Origin: Novosphingobium piscinae
GTDB taxonomy: Bacteria; Pseudomonadota; Alphaproteobacteria; Sphingomonadales; Sphingomonadaceae
DNA: 64,000 bases
NCBI RefSeq assembly: GCF_014230355.1
Contig: NZ_JACLAX010000005.1
Coordinates: 1 to 64,000, forward strand
Reading direction: 5' to 3'
Shown: positions 44,583 to 54,809 of the stretch, piece by piece
Layout of the letters: the number at the start of each line of letters is the position of its first letter
How positions within the stretch are numbered: position 1 is the stretch's first letter
The notes under the pieces: generated by a model
Told to the model about the DNA's origin: nothing
The model's database searches: none
What the model saw: the letters and a program-made list of their open reading frames with translations, nothing else
Translations under genes and position numbers: made by a program

Positions 44583-44596
44583 TTGATCCAGGTCAA
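44583..44596. promoter_or_regulatory. FNR/FixK-like box upstream of the second ligAB pair
   Basis: TTGATCCAGGTCAA matches the anaerobic box TTGAT-N4-ATCAA with one mismatch. It lies 54 bp before the ligA2 start and about 125 bp before the divergent operon. Confidence 0.5.
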
Positions 44597-44650
44597 GGAA
44601 ACCGGCGCGGACTGCGGCACCCTTGCAGCACAAACGCATGGGAGCCGCCG

Positions 44651-45058
44651 ATGCCCGATACCCTCACCGCCCCTCCGCCCACCGCGTCGATCCCCGGCAC
44701 GGTGCTGTTCGACGGCTCGGCCGCGCAGAAGGGCTATCAGCTCAACGCAATGTGCTTCTCCTTCAACGAGCGCGCAAACCGCGAGGCCTTCGCCGCCGAC
44801 GAGGACGCCTACTGCGCCCGCTTCTCGCTCACCCCGGCCCAGCGTAAGGCCGTCGCCGAGCGCGACGTGCTCGGCATGATCGCGGCCGGGGGCAACATCT
44901 ACTACCTCGCCAAGCTGGCCGGCATCCTCGGGCTGGGCGTGCAGGATATCGGCGCCTTGCAGACCGGCCTCCCGGTCGAGGGGTTCAAGGCCATGCTGCT
45001 CGCCCAGGGGCGCGGGCAGTCTTATGAACAATCGGTCGCGGAGGCCCGTCATGGCTGA
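44651..45058 (+). CDS. LigA-like extradiol dioxygenase alpha subunit (second set)
   Basis: A 135-residue LigA paralog: GTVLFDGSAAQKGYQLNAMCFSFNERANREAFAADEDAYCARFSLTPAQRKAVAERDVLG, then AGGNIYYLAKLAGILG. It has an extended N-terminus and low identity to the LigA at 42190. GGAG six bases before ATG 44651 sets the start; the longer in-frame reading crosses the divergent operon and is ignored. It overlaps its beta subunit by 8 bp. Substrate could be protocatechuate, gallate or a methylated gallate. Confidence 0.88.
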   Translation: MPDTLTAPPPTASIPGTVLFDGSAAQKGYQLNAMCFSFNERANREAFAADEDAYCARFSLTPAQRKAVAERDVLGMIAAGGNIYYLAKLAGILGLGVQDIGALQTGLPVEGFKAMLLAQGRGQSYEQSVAEARHG

Positions 45059-45890
45059 GCTCGTCGGCGCCTACTTCACCAGCCACGTCCCCGGGATCGG
45101 CGGCGCGATCCACCGCGGCGACCAGGAGACGCCCTACTGGAAGCCGTTCTTCGACGGCTTCCCGCCGGTCCGCGAATGGCTCGAGGCGATGCGCCCCGAC
45201 GTCGCCGTGGTGTTCTCGAACGACCACGGGCTGAACTTCTTCCTCGACAAGATGCCGACCTTCGCGGTCGGTGCGGCGGCCGAATACCGCAATGCCGACG
45301 AAGGCTGGGGCCTGCCGCTCTACAAGTCCTTCGCCGGACACCCGGCGCTGAGCTGGCACGTGATCGAACAGCTGGTCGCGGACGAGTTCGACCCGGTGAC
45401 CTGCCAGGCGATGCTGGTCGATCATGCCATCTCGATCCCCTTCGAGCTGGCCTATCCCGATGCGGCGGAGTGGCCGGTCAGGCTGGTCCCGATCGGGATC
45501 AACACGGTGCAGCACCCCCTGCCCTCGGCCCGGCGCTGCCTGGCGCTCGGCCGCTCGGTCCACCGCGCCCTGGCCAGCTGGCCCGGCAACGAGCGGATCG
45601 TGGTGATCGGGACCGGCGGCCTGTCGCACCAGCTCGATGGCGAACGCGCGGGGTTCATGAACCCCGACTACGACCGCTTCTGCCTCGATAACCTCGCCGC
45701 CGACCCCGATGCCCTGACCCGCCATTCGATCGAGGAGATCGTCCGGCTGGCCGGAACGCAGGGGGTGGAAGTGCTCAACTGGATCGCCGCCCGGGGGGCA
45801 CTTGGCCCGGCGGCGGTCGAGATCCACCGCAACTACCACCTGCCGATCTCGAACACGGCGGCGGCGACGCTGGTGCTCGAACCGGTCTGA
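45051..45890 (+). CDS. LigB-like extradiol dioxygenase beta subunit (second set)
   Basis: A 279-residue type II extradiol dioxygenase catalytic subunit: GAYFTSHVPGIGG (metal His), VFSNDHGLNFF, IGTGGLSHQLDGERAGFMNPDYD and a closing HRNYHLPISNTAAATLVLEP. GGAGG six bases before ATG 45051 lies inside the ligA2 tail, so the pair is translationally coupled. It differs clearly from LigB at 41346. DesB/DesZ gallate and 3-O-methylgallate dioxygenases are A-B fusions, unlike this split pair, so a second protocatechuate-type dioxygenase is the first guess. Confidence 0.9.
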   Translation: MAELVGAYFTSHVPGIGGAIHRGDQETPYWKPFFDGFPPVREWLEAMRPDVAVVFSNDHGLNFFLDKMPTFAVGAAAEYRNADEGWGLPLYKSFAGHPALSWHVIEQLVADEFDPVTCQAMLVDHAISIPFELAYPDAAEWPVRLVPIGINTVQHPLPSARRCLALGRSVHRALASWPGNERIVVIGTGGLSHQLDGERAGFMNPDYDRFCLDNLAADPDALTRHSIEEIVRLAGTQGVEVLNWIAARGALGPAAVEIHRNYHLPISNTAAATLVLEPV

Positions 45891-45921
45891 GGAGGGCGTG
45901 ACCGGCGGGACGGGTCAGGCG

Positions 45922-47064
45922 CTAGCCCGCCACCGCGCGCAGATCGTCGAGGAACTCGGCCTGGACCGCGGTGGGCCGCCAGGAGGCGCGGGTGGTCATG
46001 CCGATCGTCCGGCCATGGCCGGGCGGCGCCTCGCCCAGCGTGACCAGCCAGCCCGCCTCGAGCTCGACCGCGACCTGATCGGGCGAGAGCAGGGTGAGCA
46101 GGTCGCTGTCGATCAGCAGTTGCCGGATGGTCATTACCGAGCCCGATTCGATCGGCACCGGCGGCGGCGCCAGTCCGGCCGCGCGGAACAGCTGCGCCCA
46201 GCTCTCGCGCAGCGGCGCGCCATCGCCGGCGATGACCCAGGAAAAGGCCGCCAGCCGCGCCAGATCCGGGGTCGTGCCCTCAAGCGGATGCCCCTTGCGC
46301 GCGATGATCGCGGGCCGATCGTGGAACAGCGGCTCCTGCGCCAGGTCGGGCTCGAGCAGGGGCTCGCGCAGCGCGCCGACCATCAGGTCGATCGCGCCGT
46401 TGCGCAGCGGCTCGACCAGCTCGCTGCGGGATCCTTCCACAATCGAGATCCGCACCAGCGGATGGCGCCGCAGGAACCGCGCCACGGCCGCGGGCAGCAC
46501 CTTGGCGCGCGACAGCGGCATGGCGCCGACCACGATCCGGCGGGTCTCGTGCCCGTTCAGCGCGGCGATCTCGGCCAGCCCGGCCTCGAGCTCGACCCGG
46601 GCCAGGCGGAAGGCGCGGGCCAGTGCCGCGCCGGCCTCGGTCAGGACCACGCTCTTGCCGCGCCGGTCGACCAGCTTGCGGCGCAGCGACAGTGCGAGAT
46701 CGCCGATCGCCCGGTGCAGCGAGGGCAGCGACAGCCCGGTGCGCAGGGCGGCCGCGTTATAGCTGCCATGGTCGGCCAGCGCGAGCAGCGCCCGCATCCG
46801 CGACATCGTCACATGCGGGCCGGGAATGTGCACCTGGGCCGCGCGCACGCGCGGAATCAGGAGATCGGCGGCGGGGGTCGGCACCATCCCGTCGTGCCGG
46901 CGTTCGAACAGCGGCAGGCCCAGCTCGGCCTCGATCCGGGCGAGCGCCTGGGTCAGCGCCGGCTGGGTCAGGTTGACCGCCTGGGCAGCGGCGCTCATCG
47001 TGCCGAGATCGGCGATGCGCGCCAGCGCCGCGAGGTGCCGCAGGTTGAGTTCCCAGAGGTCCAT
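45922..47064 (-). CDS. LysR-family regulator with two HTH modules, lig cluster
   Basis: About 380 residues from ATG 47064 (longer than the usual 300). Residues about 6-60 form a standard LysR HTH ([43 protein letters not shown]). A second, partly degenerate LysR-like HTH follows at about 85-140 ([46 protein letters not shown], then VVLTEAG). The periplasmic-binding-like effector domain completes the protein. It is divergent from ligK and convergent with the second ligAB pair, so it probably controls protocatechuate degradation in response to protocatechuate or an intermediate. Confidence 0.85.
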   Translation of the reverse strand: MDLWELNLRHLAALARIADLGTMSAAAQAVNLTQPALTQALARIEAELGLPLFERRHDGMVPTPAADLLIPRVRAAQVHIPGPHVTMSRMRALLALADHGSYNAAALRTGLSLPSLHRAIGDLALSLRRKLVDRRGKSVVLTEAGAALARAFRLARVELEAGLAEIAALNGHETRRIVVGAMPLSRAKVLPAAVARFLRRHPLVRISIVEGSRSELVEPLRNGAIDLMVGALREPLLEPDLAQEPLFHDRPAIIARKGHPLEGTTPDLARLAAFSWVIAGDGAPLRESWAQLFRAAGLAPPPVPIESGSVMTIRQLLIDSDLLTLLSPDQVAVELEAGWLVTLGEAPPGHGRTIGMTTRASWRPTAVQAEFLDDLRAVAG

Positions 47065-47174
47065 CGGTCCTACGCTTAGCAAAAACTAATCGCCGCGCCA
47101 GTGTTCCACCTTCCCCGTGCCCGGCGGGGCGACCATGGTACCGCCTGCCAGACCACCAGCGGAGAGACCCAGGC

Positions 47175-47849
47175 ATGAGCGGGATCGTAGTCCAGTCCAT
47201 CGAACGCGCACCGATCGAGGTGATCGACGCGCTCGCCGCCTGCGGCGTCGCCACCGTGCACGAGGCGCAGGGCCGCACCGGCCTGCTCGCCTCCTACATG
47301 CGGCCGATCTACACCGGCGCGCGCGTGGCCGGGTCGGCCGTGACGATCAGCGCCCCGCCGGGCGACAACTGGATGGTCCATGTCGCGATCGAACAGCTCC
47401 AGCCCGGCGACATCCTGCTGCTCGCCCCGACCAGCCCGTGCGAGGACGGCTACTTCGGCGATCTGCTCGCCACCAGCGCCCAGGCCCGCGGCTGCCGCGG
47501 GCTGGTGATCGACGCCGGGGTGCGCGACGTGCGCGACCTGACCGAGATGCAGTTCCCGGTCTGGTCCAAGGCGGTCTATGCCCAGGGCACGGTCAAGAAC
47601 ACGCTCGGCAGCGTCAACGTGCCGGTGGTCTGCGCCAATGCCCTGGTGAACCCCGGCGACGTGATCGTGGCCGACGATGACGGCGTCTGCGTGGTCCCGC
47701 GCGCCCAGGCCGAGGCCGTCCTGAAGGCGGCCCAGGCCCGCGAGGCCAACGAGGGCGAGAAGCGCGCCCGCCTCGCTGCCGGCGAACTGGGGCTCGACAT
47801 GTACAAGATGCGCGAGCGGCTGGCCGAGATGGGGCTGAAGTATGTGTAG
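47175..47849 (+). CDS. ligK: LigK, 4-carboxy-4-hydroxy-2-oxoadipate aldolase
   Basis: A 224-residue RraA-fold class II aldolase: [83 protein letters not shown] and [15 protein letters not shown]. The G-D-L-L-A and D-x-G-V-R-D residues bind the metal and substrate. It splits CHA to pyruvate and oxaloacetate, the last lig step, and often also decarboxylates oxaloacetate. GGAGAGACC precedes the start. Confidence 0.94.
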   Translation: MSGIVVQSIERAPIEVIDALAACGVATVHEAQGRTGLLASYMRPIYTGARVAGSAVTISAPPGDNWMVHVAIEQLQPGDILLLAPTSPCEDGYFGDLLATSAQARGCRGLVIDAGVRDVRDLTEMQFPVWSKAVYAQGTVKNTLGSVNVPVVCANALVNPGDVIVADDDGVCVVPRAQAEAVLKAAQAREANEGEKRARLAAGELGLDMYKMRERLAEMGLKYV

Positions 47850-47879
47850 GGGAGCGGCCGCTGTCCGTTCCCCATCCCC

Positions 47880-47942
47880 GTTCGCGTCGAGCGTAGTCGA
47901 GACGCCGCGCGCAACGTGTCTCGACGACGCTCGACCCGAACG
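47880..47942. repeat. Extragenic palindromic repeat between ligK and ligU
   Basis: Arms GTTCGCGTCGAGCGTAGTCG... (47880-47903) and ...CGACGCTCGACCCGAAC (about 47919-47942) form a long imperfect hairpin of the dispersed sphingomonad type. It spans most of the ligK-ligU gap and could modulate readthrough. Confidence 0.65.
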
Positions 47943-47950
47943 GAGCTAGG

Positions 47951-49009
47951 ATGACCGGTTTTTCCGCCCCCTGCATGTGGATGCGCGGTGGCACGTCGAA
48001 GGGCGGCTACTTCCTGCGGGATGACCTGCCCGCCGATCCCGCCGTGCGCGATGCCTTCCTGCTGCGGGTAATGGGCAGCCCCGACCCCCGCCAGATCGAT
48101 GGCATGGGCGGCGCCGATCCGCTGACCAGCAAGGTTGCCGTGGTCAGCAAGTCCGCCCGCCCTGGGATCGACGTCGATTATCTGTTCCTGCAGGTCTTCG
48201 TCGATCAGGCGATCGTCACCGACGCGCAGAACTGCGGCAACATCCTCGCGGGCGTCGGCCCCTTCGCGATCGAGCGCGGGCTGGTTGCGGCCACCGGGGA
48301 CGAAACGCGCGTGGCGATCTTCATGGAGAACACCGGCCAGGTCGCGGTCGCCACGGTGCGGACGCCCGGCGGCGTGGTGAGCTATGCCGGCGAGGCCGCG
48401 ATCGATGGCGTACCCGGCACCCACGCGCCGATCCCCACCGAGTTCCGCGATACCGCCGGCTCGTCGTGCGGGGCGCTGCTGCCCAGCGGCAACGCGGTCG
48501 ACGTGGTCAACGGCGTGCCCGTCACCCTGATCGACAACGGCATGCCCTGCGTGGTGATGAAGGCGGCCGACGTGGGCATCACCGGCTATGAGGACCGCGA
48601 CTGGCTGGATGCCAATACCGGGCTCAAGGCCACGATCGAGGCGATCCGGCTGGCCGTGGGCGAACGGATGAACCTGGGCGACGTGCGCGAGAAGTCCGTG
48701 CCCAAGATGATGCTGGTCGCCCCGCCCCGCGCCGGCGGTGCGGTCTGCGTGCGTTCGTTCATTCCGCACCGCGCCCATGCCACGATCGGCGTGCTCGGCG
48801 CGGTCTCGGTGGCCACCGCCTGCCTGATCCCGGGCTCGCCCGCGGCGGAGGTGGCGGTCGTGCCCGAGGGACCGCGCAAGACGCTGTCGGTCGAACACCC
48901 CACCGGCGAGATGAGCTGCGTGCTGGAGGTCGATGACGCTGGCGCGGTGGTCAGCGCCGCCCTGCTGCGCACCGCGCGCAAGCTGATGGACGGGGTGGTG
49001 TTCGGCTGA
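47951..49009 (+). CDS. ligU: LigU, 4-oxalomesaconate tautomerase (PrpF/GalD family)
   Basis: A 352-residue PrpF-family isomerase: CMWMRGGTSKGGYFLRDDLP, IDGMGGADPLTSKVAVVSKS, DAQNCGNILAGVGPFAIE and PHRAHATIGVLGAVSVATAC. It shifts the double bond of 4-oxalomesaconate to give the hydratable form before LigJ. GGAG five bases before ATG 47951 sets the start. Confidence 0.93.
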   Translation: MTGFSAPCMWMRGGTSKGGYFLRDDLPADPAVRDAFLLRVMGSPDPRQIDGMGGADPLTSKVAVVSKSARPGIDVDYLFLQVFVDQAIVTDAQNCGNILAGVGPFAIERGLVAATGDETRVAIFMENTGQVAVATVRTPGGVVSYAGEAAIDGVPGTHAPIPTEFRDTAGSSCGALLPSGNAVDVVNGVPVTLIDNGMPCVVMKAADVGITGYEDRDWLDANTGLKATIEAIRLAVGERMNLGDVREKSVPKMMLVAPPRAGGAVCVRSFIPHRAHATIGVLGAVSVATACLIPGSPAAEVAVVPEGPRKTLSVEHPTGEMSCVLEVDDAGAVVSAALLRTARKLMDGVVFG

Positions 49010-49027
49010 TGCCTCTGCCTAACCTTC

Positions 49028-50004
<977 letters not shown>

Positions 50005-50464
50005 GGGGGACTGGGGGGCGGCCGATGATTTGGCCGGGTAAGGGCTCATGTTCGGATTTCTGAGGACTCCGGCACATCCGGCTTGACGGGAATCAGCGGT
50101 GACCAAACATCCCCTGTTTGGTCATCCTGAACTCGTTTCAGGATCCATTCCACGCCAGGCGTGAAGCCCGCCGCGGCAAGGCGGCATGGGTCACGCTTGA
50201 GATCGAAAACCGTTCCCAAGGCCCGATGGATCCTGAAACAAGTTCAGGATGACCAAGAGGTCTCGGGGGCAGAATAGCCATCATCGCGCCGCACCATGGC
50301 AGCCCGCCGCAGCGCCCCGCTGCGCCAGCCAGACTTTCCTACCTGGCCAAGCCCTGCCACACTCCGCGCGGCTCTTTGCGTCGTGAGACTTTGGCAGCGC
50401 TCTTCTGCGACTTTGCAGTGCGCATACGGGTGAACTTGGAGAAGTTCGTGGAAATCACGTCGCC
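50005..50464. repeat. Gene-free region with a long extragenic inverted repeat
   Basis: Arms at 50120-50148 (GGTCATCCTGAACTCGTTTC...) and 50226-50254 (...AAGTTCAGGATGACC) enclose about 77 bp. This is a dispersed repeat type of sphingomonads. The rest of the 460-bp gap between ligI and pobA shows no gene. Confidence 0.6.
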
Positions 50465-51634
50465 CTAAACCGGCAGTCCCACATAGTTCTCCGCGATCCC
50501 CTGCTGCGCCGCGCGGCTGGTGGCGATGTAGTCCAGCTCGGCCACCTGCATGCGGCGCTCGAACGGGCCGTCCTCGGGGAAGCGGTGCATCAGCTTGGTC
50601 AACGACCAGCTGAACCGCTCGGACTTCCACACCCGGGCCAGCGCCTTGTCGGAATAGCCCGCCACGGCATCGGCATCGTGGCGCTTGAACCAGCCCACCA
50701 GCGCCTCGGCGGCATAGTGCACGTCGCTGGCGGCGAGGTTCAGGCCCTTGGCCCCGGTCGGCGGGACGATGTGCGCGGCATCGCCGCACAGCAGCAGGCT
50801 GCCGTGGCGCATCGGTTCGAACACGAAGGAGCGCAGCGGGGCGATCGACTTCTCGATCGAGGGGCCGCGCGTCATGTTCGCCGCCGCCTCGGGGCCGAGG
50901 CGCACCGCCAGCTCGTCCCAGATCCGCGCGTCGGACCAGTCCTCGACCTTCTCGGTCAGCGGCACGTCGACGTAGTAGCGGCTGCGGGTGTGGCTGCGCA
51001 TCGAGGCGAGCGCGAAGCCGCGCTCGTGGTTGGCATAGATCAGCTCGTCGTGGCACGGCGGCACGTCCGCCAGAATGCCGAGCCAGCCGAACGGATAGAC
51101 CCGCTCGAAGCTGCGCCCCACGGTGGCAGGGATCGCCTGGCGCGATGGGCCGTGGTAGCCGTCGCAGCCGACGATGAAGCGGGCGCTGACCTCGTGGTTG
51201 GTGCCGTCCTTGGTGTAGGTGACGCGCGGCGTGTCGCCCTCGATATCGTGGAGCGCCACGTCGGCTGCCTCCCACACCACCTCGAGCCCGCGCTCCGGCG
51301 CGGCGTCCATCAGGTCGCGCTGGATCTCGGTCTGGCCGTAAACCACCACGGTCTGGCCGGTCAGATCCTGCACGTCGATGCGGATCAGCCGTTCGCCATC
51401 GGCCAGGTTGAAGCCCGCCTCGACCAGCCCCTCGCGCCGCAGCCGGGCATCGAGCCCGAGCCGCGCCATGATCCCGACGGTGACCTGTTCGAGCACCCCG
51501 GCGCGGATCCGCGACAGCACATAGTCGGGCGCCTGCCGTTCGATGACCAGGCAATCGATCCCCTCGGCGCGGAGGAGATGACCGAGCATCAATCCGGCGG
51601 GGCCGGCGCCGATAATGGCAACCTGCGTTTTCAC
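50465..51634 (-). CDS. pobA: PobA, 4-hydroxybenzoate 3-monooxygenase
   Basis: A 389-residue single-component FAD hydroxylase: KTQVAIIGAGPAGLMLGHLLRAEGID, PDYVLSRIRAGVLEQ, the DG motif CDGYHGPSR and GDAAHIVPPTGAKGLNLAASDV. The length and N-terminus match the classical p-hydroxybenzoate hydroxylase. GTG 51634 is chosen (MKTQVAIIG) because GGGAG lies eight bases before it, although the frame extends upstream. It makes protocatechuate for the lig pathway and is divergent from its AraC-type regulator. Confidence 0.95.
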   Translation of the reverse strand: MKTQVAIIGAGPAGLMLGHLLRAEGIDCLVIERQAPDYVLSRIRAGVLEQVTVGIMARLGLDARLRREGLVEAGFNLADGERLIRIDVQDLTGQTVVVYGQTEIQRDLMDAAPERGLEVVWEAADVALHDIEGDTPRVTYTKDGTNHEVSARFIVGCDGYHGPSRQAIPATVGRSFERVYPFGWLGILADVPPCHDELIYANHERGFALASMRSHTRSRYYVDVPLTEKVEDWSDARIWDELAVRLGPEAAANMTRGPSIEKSIAPLRSFVFEPMRHGSLLLCGDAAHIVPPTGAKGLNLAASDVHYAAEALVGWFKRHDADAVAGYSDKALARVWKSERFSWSLTKLMHRFPEDGPFERRMQVAELDYIATSRAAQQGIAENYVGLPV

Positions 51635-51695
51635 TGTGGCGTCTCCCATGTCCTCTTGACGCCTGCTTGACACGGCGGGCCTTCGGGAGGAAGGC

Positions 51696-52577
51696 ATGCA
51701 CCCGTCATTCGTTGGTACTTTCCGGACATCCACCATGCCTGCAAAAGCGATCCCAGCCTATGCCCTCTATGGCGAATCCGGCCCGGCTGAGGCCGATGAT
51801 TTCGTGCATATCGAGACGATCGAGGCGCGCAGTTCCCTTCACGACTGGGAAATCGCCCCGCATCGGCACCATCGCTCGGCGCAGGTACTAATCGTTGCCT
51901 CGGGGCATGTCGCGGTGGCGCTCGACGGGCGCAGTCTGGACCTTGCCGGGCCGTGCCATGTCACCATTCCGGTCGGGGCGGTGCACGGCTTCCGTTTCGC
52001 GCCGGCGACCCACGGCTGGGTGCTGACGCTGGGCCAGGCCTTCCGCGCCCGCACCGCCGGGCCGCGCGATCCGCTCGGCCGGCTGCTCGCCGAGGGCGGA
52101 GCCGGGGCCCTGCCGGACGAGGCCGCCGCGCGGATCGCGCTGCTGGCGGGCGAGCTGCTGGCGCTGGGGCAGGATCTGCCCGATCGCGGGCTGGTCCATG
52201 CCCTGGCCGAGGCCCTGCTGCGCTCGCTGCCGCCCGCCCCGGCCCCGCCCACCGCCGAGGACCGGCGGCTCAGCCGGTTCCGCGAGCTGGTCGAGACCCA
52301 CCTTGCCGGTCATCGCCCGGTGGAATTCTATGCCGCGGCGCTGGGCATGACCCCGCGCACGCTCCACCGGCTGTGCCTGCGCCAGCTCGGCTGCACCCCG
52401 CTCGAGGCGATCCATCGCCGCCTCGCCGCCGAGGCGCAGCGGCTGCTGCGCTACACCAATGCCAGCGTGACGCAGGTCGCGGGGGAACTGGGCTTCGCCG
52501 ACACGTCGTACTTCTCGCGCTTCTACCTGCGCATGACCGGCCGGCGCCCGACCGCCGAACGCAGCGCGCCCGGTTAG
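51696..52577 (+). CDS. pobR: AraC-family regulator of pobA (PobR)
   Basis: A 293-residue protein. N-terminal cupin-like sensor (EIAPHRHHRSAQVLIVASGHVAVALDG...ITIPVGAVHGFRF type) and a C-terminal double-HTH AraC domain (FYAAALGMTPRTLHRLCLRQLGCTPLEAIHRRL, then VTQVAGELGFADTSYFSRFYLRMTGRRP). GGAGG five bases before ATG 51696 sets the start. Divergence from pobA and the AraC class match alphaproteobacterial PobR, a 4-hydroxybenzoate-responsive activator. Confidence 0.83.
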   Translation: MHPSFVGTFRTSTMPAKAIPAYALYGESGPAEADDFVHIETIEARSSLHDWEIAPHRHHRSAQVLIVASGHVAVALDGRSLDLAGPCHVTIPVGAVHGFRFAPATHGWVLTLGQAFRARTAGPRDPLGRLLAEGGAGALPDEAAARIALLAGELLALGQDLPDRGLVHALAEALLRSLPPAPAPPTAEDRRLSRFRELVETHLAGHRPVEFYAAALGMTPRTLHRLCLRQLGCTPLEAIHRRLAAEAQRLLRYTNASVTQVAGELGFADTSYFSRFYLRMTGRRPTAERSAPG

Positions 52578-52606
52578 GGTCGGTTGCGGGGGAACCCGAG
52601 CAAAGG

Positions 52607-53914
52607 CTAGACCGCGTTGGCCCGGGCGATGCGGCCCAGCACCGCGGCGCTGGGCTTGGGGGTGCGGACGAAGGTCTGCCGGTCGACGCTGGCCAGGCCG
52701 AACTTGGGCTTGAAGCCCGAGATCCACTCGAAGTTGTCGATCAGCGACCAGTGGCAATAGCCCAGCACCGGCACGCCCTCGGCCATCGCCTGGCGCAGAT
52801 CGCGCAGCGCCGCGGGGATGAACGTGGCACGCACGCTATCGTCCGGGGTGCCGACCCCGTGCTCGGACACCAGCACCGGAACCCCGGTGGCGGCATGGGC
52901 ATAGCGCACGGCGCCGGCCAGCGAGGGGGCATACACCTCGGCCCCGCTCCAGTTCAGCGTCGCGCCCGGTGGCGGCGGCAGGCGCCCCTCGCTGCCCCAC
53001 ACCGCCCGCTCGTAGTTCTGCACCCCGATGAAGTCGTCCGACCGCGCCGCGGCGAGCCAGTCGCCATAGAGCTCGCCGCGCATGCGGTCGCGGACCGCGA
53101 CGTCGCCGGCGGCCTGATCGTCGAACATCGCCAGCGACACGCCCACCGGGAGCCGCGGCGCCACGGCCTTGATCGCTGCCCTGGCAGCGCGGTGCCCGGC
53201 CAGCATGCCGCGCTGCAGTTCGGGCAGGTCGGACAGCGCCGCGACGTTGCCGCAGACGAAGCGGGGCACGCCCAGCCGCCGTGCGGCGGTCTCGGTGGTC
53301 AGCCGCTGGATGTCCCACACCGGCGGGGGCAACAGCGACTTGAGCAGGATCAGGATGTTGGGCTCGTTCAGGGTGATTGCGGCGTGGATGCGATCCCCGA
53401 TCGCGCGGGTTACGCGCTCGGCAAAACGGCCGAACAGGTCGGCGCTCTCGGGACTGGTCCAGCCGCCCTGCGCGCTGAACCACAGCGGCGCGCTGAAGTG
53501 GCTATAGGTGACCACCGGGGTCAGGCCGCGGGCCAGACAGCCGTCCACCATCGCCCGGTAGTGATCGAGCATGGCCTGCGAGAACGCGCCCTTGACCGGC
53601 TCGATCCGGGCCCATTCGACCCCGAAGCGATAGGTGTTGAGCCCGATCGCCCGGGCCAGGTCGAGATCGCGCTCCCACAGCAGGAAGCTGTTGGCGGCAT
53701 CGCCGGACGGCTCGGCGAAGATCGTCGGCTGCTGGTGTTCGAGATACCACAGGTCCGAGGTGGTGTTGTTGCCCTCGATCTGGTGCGGGGCCGTCGCCGC
53801 GCCCCACAGGAACCCCTTGGGAAAGGCCGCCCGGCCCGGCTTCGGGGCAGCGCCCAGGGCTGGCGTGGCGGCCAGAGCGGCGCTGGCGGCAAGTAGCTGA
53901 CGGCGATCGATCAT
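52607..53914 (-). CDS. Tat-exported GH1 beta-glucosidase-like enzyme
   Basis: A 435-residue protein. It begins with MIDRRQLLAASAALAATPALGAA, a twin-arginine export signal, then a GH1 barrel: FLWGAATAPHQIEGNN, acid/base Glu in ITLNEPNIL, nucleophile Glu in VPVLVSEHGVGT, and GYCHWSLIDNFEWISGF. GH1 enzymes are retaining beta-glycosidases. Export of a folded GH1 to the periplasm suits cleavage of aryl glycosides taken up by TonB receptors. It is the last gene of a long minus-strand train that begins with an alpha-rhamnosidase. Confidence 0.88.
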   Translation of the reverse strand: MIDRRQLLAASAALAATPALGAAPKPGRAAFPKGFLWGAATAPHQIEGNNTTSDLWYLEHQQPTIFAEPSGDAANSFLLWERDLDLARAIGLNTYRFGVEWARIEPVKGAFSQAMLDHYRAMVDGCLARGLTPVVTYSHFSAPLWFSAQGGWTSPESADLFGRFAERVTRAIGDRIHAAITLNEPNILILLKSLLPPPVWDIQRLTTETAARRLGVPRFVCGNVAALSDLPELQRGMLAGHRAARAAIKAVAPRLPVGVSLAMFDDQAAGDVAVRDRMRGELYGDWLAAARSDDFIGVQNYERAVWGSEGRLPPPPGATLNWSGAEVYAPSLAGAVRYAHAATGVPVLVSEHGVGTPDDSVRATFIPAALRDLRQAMAEGVPVLGYCHWSLIDNFEWISGFKPKFGLASVDRQTFVRTPKPSAAVLGRIARANAV

Positions 53915-53954
53915 CGGGGGTTCTCCGGAGTGGGGGACCTGGCGGCCGGGGGGC

Positions 53955-54809
53955 TCAGGCGCAGCACTGCGCGACAAAGCCGGCCACCTCTTCGGCGAGG
54001 CGGCGGTCCGCCGTGCCAAGGTGCATGGCCATGGTGTAGTGGTTGTGGCCACTGGCGAAGTGGGTCCGCGGCAGGCTGCCATGGCGGTCCAGCCGGGCCT
54101 GCATCAGGCCAAGGAACTCGGCCTGGAAGCGCGGCGGGTCGAACTCGGCACAGGCCAGCAGCAGCGGCAGCGCGGTGGCCTCGACCGCGGCGCGCGGCAT
54201 GCGCGCGGGATAGAGCTCGGCCGCGCCGTAATAGAGCAGGTCGCGCGGATCGGGCGGGGTGTAGCCATAGAGCCCGGAGAGCAGCACCAGCCCGCGCACG
54301 GCCAGATCGGGCCGCAGCTGCATCGCCGCGGCGGCATGCACCGCCCCGGCCGAGGTACCGAGCACCACGATCCGCCGCGCATCGCCGCCCCATTCGGCGG
54401 CGTGGGCGGCCAGCCAGTCGAGCGCGGCCAGCACGTCCTCGCCGCCCGCCGGCCAGACATGCTCGGGCGCCAGCCGGTAGTTCATCACCGCCCCCAGCCA
54501 GCCCTGCTCGGCGGCCCAGCGCCCGACCGCCGCATTGGGCCAGCCATCCGCCGCCTTGTCACCCTTGAGGAAGCCTCCGCCGTGGACGAACAGCACCACC
54601 GGGACAGGATCGCCGCGTCTGTCCCCGCCATAGAGATCGAGGCGGTGGCGCGGATCGGACCCGTAGGCGCAGTCCGCCGACCGCACCGGCACGCGGGCAG
54701 CCAGAGGCTCCTGCTCGGGAGCGTAGAGCGCACGGCACCGCTCGAGCACGTCCGGGCCAAGACCCCGGCCCAGTTGCCGAATGGCCTCAGCGTGGCTGTG
54801 CGACGTCAT
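53955..54809 (-). CDS. Alpha/beta hydrolase (HSL/carboxylesterase-like)
   Basis: A 284-residue cytoplasmic hydrolase. Oxyanion motif HGGGF, nucleophile elbow LGTSAGAVH, acid region CAEFDPPRF and catalytic His in SGHNHYT. It resembles the hormone-sensitive lipase/carboxylesterase group. The start overlaps the MBL hydrolase stop (ATGA). It could hydrolyse an ester or a vinylogous beta-diketone formed after ring cleavage, but no direct evidence sets the substrate. Confidence 0.82.
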   Translation of the reverse strand: MTSHSHAEAIRQLGRGLGPDVLERCRALYAPEQEPLAARVPVRSADCAYGSDPRHRLDLYGGDRRGDPVPVVLFVHGGGFLKGDKAADGWPNAAVGRWAAEQGWLGAVMNYRLAPEHVWPAGGEDVLAALDWLAAHAAEWGGDARRIVVLGTSAGAVHAAAAMQLRPDLAVRGLVLLSGLYGYTPPDPRDLLYYGAAELYPARMPRAAVEATALPLLLACAEFDPPRFQAEFLGLMQARLDRHGSLPRTHFASGHNHYTMAMHLGTADRRLAEEVAGFVAQCCA

